Source of the DNA: JBBIIC01 sp037446725
Lineage (GTDB): Bacteria; Actinomycetota; Coriobacteriia; Anaerosomatales; SLCP01
Reading direction: 5' to 3'
DNA: 61,241 nucleotides
Assembly: GCA_037446725.1 (NCBI GenBank)
Contig: JBBIIC010000012.1
Coordinates: forward strand, 1 to 61,241
Positions 15,663-26,394 of the stretch are shown piece after piece. The position numbers and the translations under genes were made by a program. Below the pieces are notes generated by a model that searched no databases, was not told the DNA's origin, and saw nothing but the letters and a program-made list of their open reading frames with translations. Position 1 is the stretch's first letter, and every line of letters begins with the position of its first letter.

Positions 15663-16634
15663 CTATCGGGTCGGCCGGCTGTGCCAGCGCCACGCGTCCT
15701 CGACGATCTGGCGCAGTTCCACTCTCGCCGGTTGCCAGCCCAGTTCACTTCGGGCCTTCTCGGAACTGGCGACAAGAACCGCCGGGTCACCGGGTCTGCG
15801 TGGCCCGATCACGACATCCACATCCGACTGCGTTACCTCGGCACATGCCCGCACCACCTCGAGATTCGAGAACCCGGTCCCATTGCCGAGGTTGAAGACA
15901 CCGCTCTCTCCTCCCTGGACGAGACGCTCGAGGGCGAGCACGTGAGCGTCGGCCAGGTCGCAGACATGGAGGTAGTCCCGGATGCACGTGCCGTCCGGGG
16001 TCGGGTAGTCGCCCCCGAACACCTCGAAGGAGCGGGTGCCCTCGGCGATCGACCTGAGCAAGCGCGGGATGATATGGGTCTCCGGGTCGTGGGCCTCGCC
16101 CAGCGTGGCGTCGGGCATCGCTCCGGCCACGTTGAAATAGCGGAGCCGGACCGAGCGCAGTCCGTGAGCCTTGCCATACCAGTCGAGCAGCCGCTCGAAC
16201 ATGAGCTTCGTCGAGCCGTAGACGTTCACCGGATGGGTGGGCGCCTCTTCGGTGATCGGCACCGAGGCCGGTTCGCCGTAGACAGCGGCAGTCGAGGAGA
16301 AGACGATGGTGTCGACGCCCTGTCCACGCATCACATCGAGCATGCATGCCGGACGGGCAACGTTGGCCGCGAAGTACGCACCCGGATCTTCCCCGGACTC
16401 CGCAACCTCGATGAGTCCGGCAAGGTGCATGACAGCCTCGCATCCGATCAGGGCCCGTTCGACAACGACGGCATCACCCACGTCGCCTTCGACGAACGTC
16501 GCCCCCGGGTCCACAGCCTCTCTGTGACCCCGTACGAGTGAGTCGAGGACCACGACCTCATGACCGGCGTCGAGAAGACGCCTGCTGGTGATCGAACCGA
16601 TGTACCCCGCGCCTCCGGTGACGAGCACCCTCAT
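15663..16634 (-). CDS. galE: UDP-glucose 4-epimerase
   Basis: NAD-dependent short-chain-type epimerase that interconverts UDP-glucose and UDP-galactose (or the N-acetyl forms), supplying cell-surface glycans. The 323-residue protein begins with the Rossmann motif VTGGAGYIGSITSRRLL. It has the catalytic Ser/Thr region FSSTAAVYGEP (about 120) and the YxxxK motif in VNVYGSTKLMFERLL (about 148). The C-terminal substrate region includes GDYPTPDGTCIRDYLHVCDL. The ATG at 16634 places the Rossmann motif at the N-terminus; the longer frame upstream is a shadow of the next gene. It lies 13 bases after a wecB-like gene, suggesting a nucleotide-sugar pair. Confidence 0.93.
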   Translation of the reverse strand: MRVLVTGGAGYIGSITSRRLLDAGHEVVVLDSLVRGHREAVDPGATFVEGDVGDAVVVERALIGCEAVMHLAGLIEVAESGEDPGAYFAANVARPACMLDVMRGQGVDTIVFSSTAAVYGEPASVPITEEAPTHPVNVYGSTKLMFERLLDWYGKAHGLRSVRLRYFNVAGAMPDATLGEAHDPETHIIPRLLRSIAEGTRSFEVFGGDYPTPDGTCIRDYLHVCDLADAHVLALERLVQGGESGVFNLGNGTGFSNLEVVRACAEVTQSDVDVVIGPRRPGDPAVLVASSEKARSELGWQPARVELRQIVEDAWRWHSRPTR

Positions 16635-16647
16635 CCGTGACTCCCTC

Positions 16648-17739
16648 TCACCCGAGCGGCGTGATGCCGCGCTTGAAGGCGCGGACGACCCGCTGCGAGA
16701 CCGCTTTGTCCCACCGCTTCGGGGTGAGCCACTTGCGTGACCCCTCCATGGCCTCGGTGGCCGCCGCAGTGATCGCCTCCGGTGTTGCCTCAACCAGGCG
16801 GTTGGCCCCAGCCTCGAGCGTCGCCTGTCGCTCGGTACATCGCCTCACCGTCAGGCACGGGGTGGCAAGCATGCACGCTTCTTCCTGAACTCCGCCCGAG
16901 TCGGTCACGACGACAGCCGCGTCCCGGATGAGTGCGAGCATCTGCTGGTACGGAGCGGCGTCGACGAGACGGACCGGATCGGCCACACGGATGCCGTAGG
17001 TCTCGAGCGAGGCGGTTGCACCATGCGCATCGGGCATCACCACCGGCATGCCGAGCAGCGCAAGCCCGTCGAAGATCGCCTGACACCGGTCCGGGTCGCC
17101 CATGTTCTCGCCGCAATGGAAACTGGCTGCCACGTACCCGCCCCTTTCGAGCCCATATGCCGAGGCCGCGTCGAGATCGCGGACGGCCTCGCCATTCCTG
17201 ATGACCGACTCGGCGAGCACGCTGCCCACGAGCACGATCCGTTCAGCATCGACGCCCTCGGCAACGAGGCTCGCCATGCTGATCTCGTCAGATGCCAGGT
17301 GGAGCGCGGTGACGCGCGAGATCAGTGCGCGATTGACCTCCTCCGGTACCCCTAGGTCTCCGCAGCGCAGTCCCGCCTCGAGATGTGCGATGGGTATTCT
17401 CTGTTTGGCGGCCGCGATGGCAAGCGCGAGCGTCGCGTTGTGGTCGCCGACGGCAAGCACTGCGTCGGGCTGTTCCTCCGCGAGCAGTCTCTCCAGCGCG
17501 ACAAGCGCCCTGCCGGTCTCCACTGCCGAGGTGAGCTCATCGATATCGAGGAACCACCGGGGCGCGGGCAGCGTCACCCCCCAGAAGGAAAGCCGCTGAG
17601 GGTCCTCGGTCGGGGCACCCAGGTCCCTCGAACCAGTGAACACGACGTCCGCGACGATGCCGGCACGCTGGAAGGCGGGAAGAAGCGGCGCCACCTTGAT
17701 GAGGTTCGGTCGCGCGCCGGCGACAAGGATGATTCTCAC
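16648..17739 (-). CDS. UDP-N-acetylglucosamine 2-epimerase-like protein (WecB family)
   Basis: Member of the non-hydrolysing UDP-GlcNAc 2-epimerase family, which makes UDP-ManNAc for cell-wall or surface polymers. The 363-residue protein has family landmarks: VAGARPNLIKVAPLLPAF at the N-terminus, IAHLEAGLRCGDLGVPEEVNR (about 115), DSGGVQEEACML (about 275) and a downstream CTERQATLEAG. Two usually conserved positions differ: the GTRPE motif reads GARPN, and the HRxEN motif reads HCGENMG (about 210). It may therefore be a divergent epimerase with a different substrate. It forms a probable two-gene unit with galE. Confidence 0.8.
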   Translation of the reverse strand: MRIILVAGARPNLIKVAPLLPAFQRAGIVADVVFTGSRDLGAPTEDPQRLSFWGVTLPAPRWFLDIDELTSAVETGRALVALERLLAEEQPDAVLAVGDHNATLALAIAAAKQRIPIAHLEAGLRCGDLGVPEEVNRALISRVTALHLASDEISMASLVAEGVDAERIVLVGSVLAESVIRNGEAVRDLDAASAYGLERGGYVAASFHCGENMGDPDRCQAIFDGLALLGMPVVMPDAHGATASLETYGIRVADPVRLVDAAPYQQMLALIRDAAVVVTDSGGVQEEACMLATPCLTVRRCTERQATLEAGANRLVEATPEAITAAATEAMEGSRKWLTPKRWDKAVSQRVVRAFKRGITPLG

Positions 17740-17818
17740 TGAGTCTGCTACCGTCCTCGGCTGTACGGTCCGTACCTCTTTATCCTTCCCAAACCCCGCA
17801 GTCCGCCGCTGGACGACG

Positions 17819-18913
17819 CTAATCAGCGACGTACTCCAGGATGCCCGCTGTCATCCCCTCCGCCAGCTTGTCCTGATAGTGGGGACTCGACAGCAGCCGG
17901 TCCTCAACCGGATTGGTCATGAAGCCGCACTCCACCAGGACGGTCGGCACGGTCGCCCAGTTGAATCCCGTGAGATCCGTGCGGGCGACCACTCCTCGGG
18001 ACGCCGCACCGGTCGACGAAATCACCGCATCGTGGATCGCACGAGCAGCCACCTGGCTCGGAGCGACGATCGGACCGGTCCACTGGTTCTCACCCGGGTG
18101 GAGCGTACTGATGCCGGCGTGGGCGCTGTCGACGTTCCCGTCGGCGTGAATCCTGATGAAGAGCGCCGCCCGGGCCTCATTGGCGATCTGTGCGCGCTCG
18201 GCGTTGGAGAGGTTCACGTCGTTGGTCGTGCGTGTCATGACGACCCGTATCCCCGCCCTCTCGAGACGCTGCTTGAGGTTGGTGGCGATCTGAAGCACGA
18301 CTTCGTACTCGGGTACGCGGGTCTCGACCCCCGTGGTCCCGCCCGTCACCCTGGGTTTCGTCTCTCTCGAACCCGGGCCGACCGGCTCCGGCGAGGAGTC
18401 GCCCCGAGCCTGATGCCCGGGATCGATCACGACGACAAGACCCTCGGGAACGACCGGGGTCGACGCGCCGGCATCTGATGCAACGGTCAGACGCACCGCG
18501 CTACCGGTAGCGAGAAGCGCACCCGCCGACGGCTCCTGACTCCGGACAATACGCGCCTCACCCACAGCGTCCGAAGCCAGCGCGGCGTTCTCGACGATCT
18601 CGGCCACCACACCCATCGCCTCGAGTAGCACCGTGGCCTCCGCCAGAGTCCGGCCCGCGAGTTCCGGTACCTCGACGGCGGCGGTCGCAGACGCGTCCGC
18701 GCTGAGTGTGAGAGTGGTGCCGTTCGACTCCTCCTGCGAGCTCATGCCGGCGTCTTCCGCGGAGGCCGGTCTGTCCGTCGACCCCAGGAGCGTGGTGACC
18801 GCAAGTCCGCCCCCCAGCAGCGCCAGGAGCGCGAGCGTACCAACGGCCCACGCGCGCCGTCTCACCTGGGCGGCGCGTTCGGAGCGGTCTCGTCTCGAGC
18901 GTGTCATAGGCAT
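17819..18913 (-). CDS. PASTA-domain N-acetylmuramoyl-L-alanine amidase (Amidase_3)
   Basis: Extracytoplasmic peptidoglycan hydrolase that cleaves the bond between MurNAc and L-Ala. The 364-residue protein has a basic N-terminus, then one membrane segment (AWAVGTLALLALLGGGLAVT, about 21-41) acting as signal or anchor. A PASTA domain follows (about 80-150: VPELAGRTLAEATVLLEAMG to TGSAVRLTV), which binds peptidoglycan or muropeptides. The C-terminal Amidase_3 domain has zinc-site elements VVIDPGHQ, the Glu in VPEYEVVLQIA and RIHADG, and the catalytic Glu in VLVECGFMTNPVED. It sits alone between a nucleotide-sugar pair and a tRNA. Confidence 0.92.
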   Translation of the reverse strand: MPMTRSRRDRSERAAQVRRRAWAVGTLALLALLGGGLAVTTLLGSTDRPASAEDAGMSSQEESNGTTLTLSADASATAAVEVPELAGRTLAEATVLLEAMGVVAEIVENAALASDAVGEARIVRSQEPSAGALLATGSAVRLTVASDAGASTPVVPEGLVVVIDPGHQARGDSSPEPVGPGSRETKPRVTGGTTGVETRVPEYEVVLQIATNLKQRLERAGIRVVMTRTTNDVNLSNAERAQIANEARAALFIRIHADGNVDSAHAGISTLHPGENQWTGPIVAPSQVAARAIHDAVISSTGAASRGVVARTDLTGFNWATVPTVLVECGFMTNPVEDRLLSSPHYQDKLAEGMTAGILEYVAD

Positions 18914-18914
18914 A

Positions 18915-18989
18915 TGGTGGGCCCGGCAGGATTCGAACCTGCAACCAAGGGATTATGAGTCCCCTGCTCCACCATTGAGCTACGGGCCC
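18915..18989 (-). tRNA. tRNA with CAU anticodon (Ile2 or elongator Met)
   Basis: A 75-nt cloverleaf with encoded CCA. The acceptor is GGGCCCG/CGGGCCC, the D-arm contains TAGCTCAATGGTGGAGC, the anticodon loop is CTCATAA, and the T-arm contains GGTTCGAATCC. It is not an initiator, because the first acceptor pair is G-C. The GGGGA-CTCATAA-TCCCT arm is like that of many tRNA-Ile2 species in which CAU is modified to lysidine, but elongator Met cannot be excluded by eye. Confidence 0.92.
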
Positions 18990-19014
18990 GCAGGTGTCCT
19001 GAGTGCATCGGACG

Positions 19015-19020
19015 ACTATA
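19015..19020 (-). promoter_or_regulatory. -10 element for the CAU tRNA
   Basis: TATAGT on the minus strand lies about 25 bases before the tRNA 5' end. The -35 region is weak. It is divergent from the tRNA-Asn promoter. Confidence 0.4.
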
Positions 19021-19028
19021 GCGCATTG

Positions 19029-19057
19029 TTGCGCGGCCCTCACCTCATGTGTATCAT
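19029..19057 (+). promoter_or_regulatory. Promoter of tRNA-Asn
   Basis: TTGCGC (19029-19034) and TATCAT (19052-19057) are separated by 17 bases and lie about 40 bases before the tRNA. This is a good sigma-A spacing. Confidence 0.6.
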
Positions 19058-19095
19058 CTCCGAGGGTGTCGCGAGGACCGTGCGGCACCGTTCGT

Positions 19096-19170
19096 TCCTC
19101 GGTAGCTCAATGGTAGAGCATCCGGCTGTTAACCGGAGGGTTGTAGGTTCGAGTCCTACCCGAGGAGCCA
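19096..19170 (+). tRNA. tRNA-Asn (GUU)
   Basis: A 75-nt cloverleaf with encoded CCA. The acceptor is TCCTCGG/CCGAGGA with discriminator G, the D-arm contains TAGCTCAATGGTAGAGC, the anticodon loop is CTGTTAA (anticodon GTT), and the T-arm contains GGTTCGAGTCC. Confidence 0.96.
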
Positions 19171-19179
19171 GCAACGGAT

Positions 19180-19203
19180 CAGGCCGCCCCTCGGGGCGGC
19201 CTG
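19180..19203 (+). terminator. Terminator after tRNA-Asn
   Basis: CAGGCCGCCCC and GGGGCGGCCTG form an 11-bp stem with a 2-base centre (TC), which would open to a 4-base or larger loop. TTGTGCT follows. It lies 10 bases past the tRNA. Confidence 0.65.
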
Positions 19204-19262
19204 TTGTGCTCTGCGGCCATCAGGGCGCTGCGGGCGCCGCGCGCGCCGAAGCCCTCAGCCCC

Positions 19263-20698
<1,436 letters not shown>

Positions 20699-20711
<13 letters not shown>

Positions 20712-22567
20712 ACTTCCGCTTCTACGGGGACGGCCCCCTGGCGCAGCCTCGAGTGCTCCGCCGTCAAGGCCGCAATCTCCTTGAACAGTGTATCGGCCGC
20801 ATCCTTGTCGCCTGCAGCCTCCAGCGCCCGCTGGCGCGCCCTTCCCTGCTTGATTTGACGTTCGAGCGCCAGTTCCTTGACCTTGGCAAGGGTGTGACGC
20901 GCAACCGAGCGTGTCTCCGCGGGAGGCGGGGCGTCCAGGAGCAGCCCTGTCAGCACCGCCGCGGCGTGCTCGTCGACGGCCGCCACCTTCCGATAGAGCG
21001 CGTCATCGACCGCGGTACCCGCATCCACCACCGCCTCGAGCAGCCGCCTGGCGACCTGGTCGTGGAACAGGTCGCTCAGGAGCAAAGACCGTGCCCCCGC
21101 GCGCAGTGACGGGTCCGCCGCCACCAATCCGACAAGCGCCCGCTCGGCGCGGGCGGAGGCATCGAGGACCTCGGGCTGCGATGCTCCACTCGCGCGCTCC
21201 GCCGACACATCCTCCTCGTCCTCCTGCGGCGCGACAGGCTTCGCCTTCTCGATCGCGGCGCGCACGGTCTCGAAGTCCACCAGTAGCCGGTCGGCGAGGT
21301 AGTTCGCATAGTCGTGTGCGAGGATCGACCCCTTAAGGGGGGCAACGACACCCGCCGCCTCCGCCAGGGCCTTCGCACGACCACCGGGCGTGCTCAGATC
21401 GTTCGCTGCAAGCCGGCGCTCAATGGCGAACTCGATCAGCGGCCGCGCACCGTCGATCAGCCCGTTCAGCGCCTCCGGCCCGTGCTGCGCCACGTAGTCC
21501 GCGGGGTCGGAGCCGGCGGGGATCACGGCGACGAACAGCTCGACCCGGGACGCACCTGCCTCGGGGGTGGCGCTCGCATCCAGGAACTCCGCGGCCCGGT
21601 CGGCGGCCTTGAGACCTGCCGCGTCGCCGTCGAACAAGTACACCACCCTGCGTGCGAATCTGCCGAGCAACCTGATGTGACGTCTCGTCAGAGCGGTACC
21701 CAGCGTCGCGACCGCGTTCTGAACGCCGTTCTCGTGCAGGGCGATCACATCGGTGTAGCCCTCGACCACGACAGCGGTGCCGGTCGCGACGATCGCGCCT
21801 TTGGCCTTCTCGATCGCGTAGAGGTTGGCCGCCTTCTGGAAGATCGGGGTCTCAGTCGAGTTGAGATACTTGGGCTCGCCCTGACCGACGACCCTGCCCC
21901 CGAAGGCGATGACCCTCCCGTTGAGGTCGCGGATGGGGAACATCACACGCCCAAAGAAGCGGTCTTTCAGCGCCGACTCGTCGCGGCCCGCCCCCTCGAA
22001 CGGTGGCAGGGCGAGGTTTGCCTCCACGAGTTCGTCCGCGGAGAACCCCTCCACCTTCAGATGCCGGACAAGTGACCCGCGACCGGGTGAGTACCCGAGA
22101 GTGAAGCGGCGCGCGACATCGATCGAGAACCCCCGTTCCGCAAGGTAGGCTCGAGCTGCGATCGCTTCCGGCTCGCGTGAGCGGGTCAGACGGTTGTGAT
22201 AGTACTCCGCGGCCTTCTCACATGCCTCAATGAGCCGCTCACGCCGGCCACGGGGCAGCCCCCCGCCCTCTTCATGGATCTCGATCCGGGCACGATCGGC
22301 GAGCAGCCGGACCGCCTCGGGGAACTCCAGGTGCTCGCGGCGCATGGTGAACCCGAAGACGTCGCCGCCCTCACCGCAACCGAAGCAGTGCCACAGCTGC
22401 GTCGCGGGATCCACCTTGAACGAGGGTGTCTTCTCACCGTGGAACGGACACAGCCCCCAGAACAGCCGCCCCTTCTTCTTCAGGACGACGCTTTCCGAGA
22501 TGAGAGCGGTGACATCGGTCGCATCGCGGACACGCGCGACGTCCTCTTCAGGGATGCGACCCAACAC
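20699..22567 (-). CDS. dnaG: DNA primase
   Basis: Makes RNA primers at the replication fork. The 622-residue protein starts with the CHC2 zinc domain (LCPFHGEKTPSFKVD and HCFGCGEGGD, about 40-65). The catalytic core follows with YLAERGFSIDVARRFTLGYS and the TOPRIM elements VVEGYTDVIALHENG (about 262) and VYLFDGDAAGLKAA (about 305). The C-terminal region is Ala/Glu/Arg-rich and helical, as expected for the helicase-binding domain. The ATG at 22567 precedes the zinc domain at normal distance. The stop overlaps rpoD. Confidence 0.96.
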
Positions 22568-22638
22568 GGCCTCCTCTCGGCTCTACACGAAGGTACCCAC
22601 GAGCGGGCGTTCCGACACCCGCGGGCACAGATGACGAG

Positions 22639-22666
22639 GCTCCCGGGCGCATGCGCACCCGGGAGC
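22639..22666 (-). terminator. Hairpin between hppA and dnaG
   Basis: GCTCCCGGG and CCCGGGAGC form a perfect 9-bp stem around a 10-base, self-complementary centre (GCGCATGCGC overlaps it). It lies about 30 bases past the hppA stop. No T-run follows, so a weak or Rho-assisted terminator, or an mRNA processing site, is possible. Confidence 0.4.
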
Positions 22667-22695
22667 ACTCGGCGTCAGCTGTCGGTGCTGCTGTG

Positions 22696-24804
<2,109 letters not shown>

Positions 24805-24855
24805 GTACGTGCCTCTCCTTCCGCGTTCAAAGCAGTCTGCGGAAACGCTCCGGTG

Positions 24856-24884
24856 ATTCTAAGTGAACCCGGCGGGGCGGGCAA
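24856..24884 (-). promoter_or_regulatory. Promoter of hppA
   Basis: On the minus strand TTGCCC (24884-24879) and TAGAAT (24861-24856) are spaced by 17 bases, about 50 bases before the hppA ATG. GGAAGGAGAGG provides the ribosome site. Confidence 0.6.
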
Positions 24885-24914
24885 CAGAACGGTAACGGCC
24901 CGGAACCGCACCGC

Positions 24915-25949
24915 TCACACGCGCCAGGACACCGGGACGAACAACCGCTCGAACGAGCGGATGGCAAACCGGTCGGTCATCCCGGCGATGTAGTCGGTGA
25001 CCGTCTGCGGCAAGTCGGCATGCGCCGCGCTCCGGTACTCCTCGGGCAGGTCGTCGGAGTTGTCGAGGTAGTGCATGAAGAGCGACCGAACCACCCGAAA
25101 CGCCTTCGGTTCCTCCGCCTTGGCCACCTCGCCGAGGTAGACCTGGTCGTACAGGAAGGCGCGCAACTCCATCATCGCGTCCCAGACCGCCCCGGACATC
25201 CTGATCTCGTCCCGATCCACCGAGGTGTGCACCATGTCGTTGACCATCGTCGTGATGCGGGCACCGTGGTTGTGTCCGAGTACCTCGGTCGGTCCGTGCG
25301 GCAGGTCGGACTCGGTGAGCACGCCGCCCCTGATCGCATCATCGACATCGTGATTGATGTAGGCGATGCGGTCCGCGGTCGCGACGATCTGACCTTCGAG
25401 TGTGGCTGCCCGATCGGTCCCAGTGTGACGGGCGATGCCGTCCCTCACCTCCCACGTCAGGTTGAGGCCCTTCCCCTCGTATTCGAGATGCTCGACGATC
25501 CTGAGCGACTGGAGGTTGTGGCGGAAGCGATCGGGGACCCCCGGATATCTGCCGGAGATCTCCCCGAAGCACCGGGTCAGTGCATCCTCCCCGATGTGGC
25601 CGAAGGGGGTGTGGCCGAGGTCGTGTGCAAGCGCGATGGCCTCGGTCAGGTCCTCGTTGAGGCGAAGGGCGCGCGCGATCGAGCGGGCGATCTGCGCAAC
25701 CTCGAGCGTGTGAGTGAGACGTGTCCGGTAGTGATCTCCCTCCGGCGCGAGGAAGACCTGCGTCTTGTGGGACAGGCGCCGAAACGCCTTGCAGTGGATG
25801 ATGCGGTCTCGGTCGCGCTGGAAGTCGGTGCGGTACGGGTCTTCCGGAAGCGGTCGCTCACGCCCGCGGGACTCGGCCGATAGCGCTGCGCGCGGCGAGA
25901 GGCGCACGCGTTCCTGTGCCTCATAGTCGGTGCGCGCGATGATGGTCAA
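24915..25949 (-). CDS. dgt: Deoxyguanosinetriphosphate triphosphohydrolase-like protein (HD domain)
   Basis: HD-superfamily dNTP triphosphohydrolase that cleaves dNTPs to nucleosides and triphosphate. The 344-residue protein has IHCKAFRRLSHKTQVF (about 51), RTRLTHTLEVAQIARSIAR (about 77, first His), and ALAHDLGHTPFGHIGEDAL (about 107, HD pair). A later Asp is in ATADRIAYINHDVDDAI (about 190). Length fits the type-2 dGTPase-like family. It lies 10 bases downstream of a small membrane-protein gene and upstream of the hppA promoter. Confidence 0.93.
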   Translation of the reverse strand: MTIIARTDYEAQERVRLSPRAALSAESRGRERPLPEDPYRTDFQRDRDRIIHCKAFRRLSHKTQVFLAPEGDHYRTRLTHTLEVAQIARSIARALRLNEDLTEAIALAHDLGHTPFGHIGEDALTRCFGEISGRYPGVPDRFRHNLQSLRIVEHLEYEGKGLNLTWEVRDGIARHTGTDRAATLEGQIVATADRIAYINHDVDDAIRGGVLTESDLPHGPTEVLGHNHGARITTMVNDMVHTSVDRDEIRMSGAVWDAMMELRAFLYDQVYLGEVAKAEEPKAFRVVRSLFMHYLDNSDDLPEEYRSAAHADLPQTVTDYIAGMTDRFAIRSFERLFVPVSWRV

Positions 25950-25959
25950 GCTCGCTCCC

Positions 25960-26337
25960 CTATCCGATCAGAGCGACCACGAGCAGCGCGAGGTACCAGC
26001 CCGCGATCGCACACGCCGCGGCGGGCACCCACCGATGCCGTATCCCCCATACACCCGATACCACGATACCCAGTGCGGAACCGGCAAGCACCGCAGGCAC
26101 GAGGACGGGCAGTGCACCGATCCAGGCATCCAGGACGTCACCGGCGATCGTCGCGACCTCGGGTGAGGCCTCGTATGCTTCGAGCACCGACGGCAGGAGC
26201 GCCACAAGCGGCCAGCCGAGCCCGATGGCGGCGGCGACCAGGTACGGCTGCCACCAGGGACGCTGCGTGCGGGAGCGACCCTGGATGAGCGGCGATCCCG
26301 GTGCCTGGAACAGCTTCGTGCCTCTCGCCACGCCCAC
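25960..26337 (-). CDS. Hypothetical membrane protein
   Basis: Not recognised. The 125-residue product has a basic, Gln/Arg-rich N-terminus (about 1-28) and then three hydrophobic stretches: YLVAAAIGLGWPLVALLPSV, ALPVLVPAVLAGSALGIVVSG and AAACAIAGWYLALLVVALIG. This predicts three membrane helices. It is downstream of ppdK (57-base gap holding a long palindrome) and 10 bases before dgt, so it may share the dgt transcript. Confidence 0.7.
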   Translation of the reverse strand: MGVARGTKLFQAPGSPLIQGRSRTQRPWWQPYLVAAAIGLGWPLVALLPSVLEAYEASPEVATIAGDVLDAWIGALPVLVPAVLAGSALGIVVSGVWGIRHRWVPAAACAIAGWYLALLVVALIG

Positions 26338-26356
26338 TCCTCCGACGGCGAACGCG

Positions 26357-26384
26357 CACCGGGCCGCGACGTCGCGGCCCGGTG
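26357..26384. terminator. Perfect 28-bp palindrome after ppdK
   Basis: CACCGGGCCGCGAC joined directly to its exact complement forms a 14+14 bp palindrome 10 bases past the ppdK stop. As RNA it would form a very stable hairpin. It is not followed by a T-run on the minus strand. Terminator or mRNA 3'-end stabiliser is the likeliest role. Confidence 0.45.
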
Positions 26385-26394
26385 AAGGTTCGGA

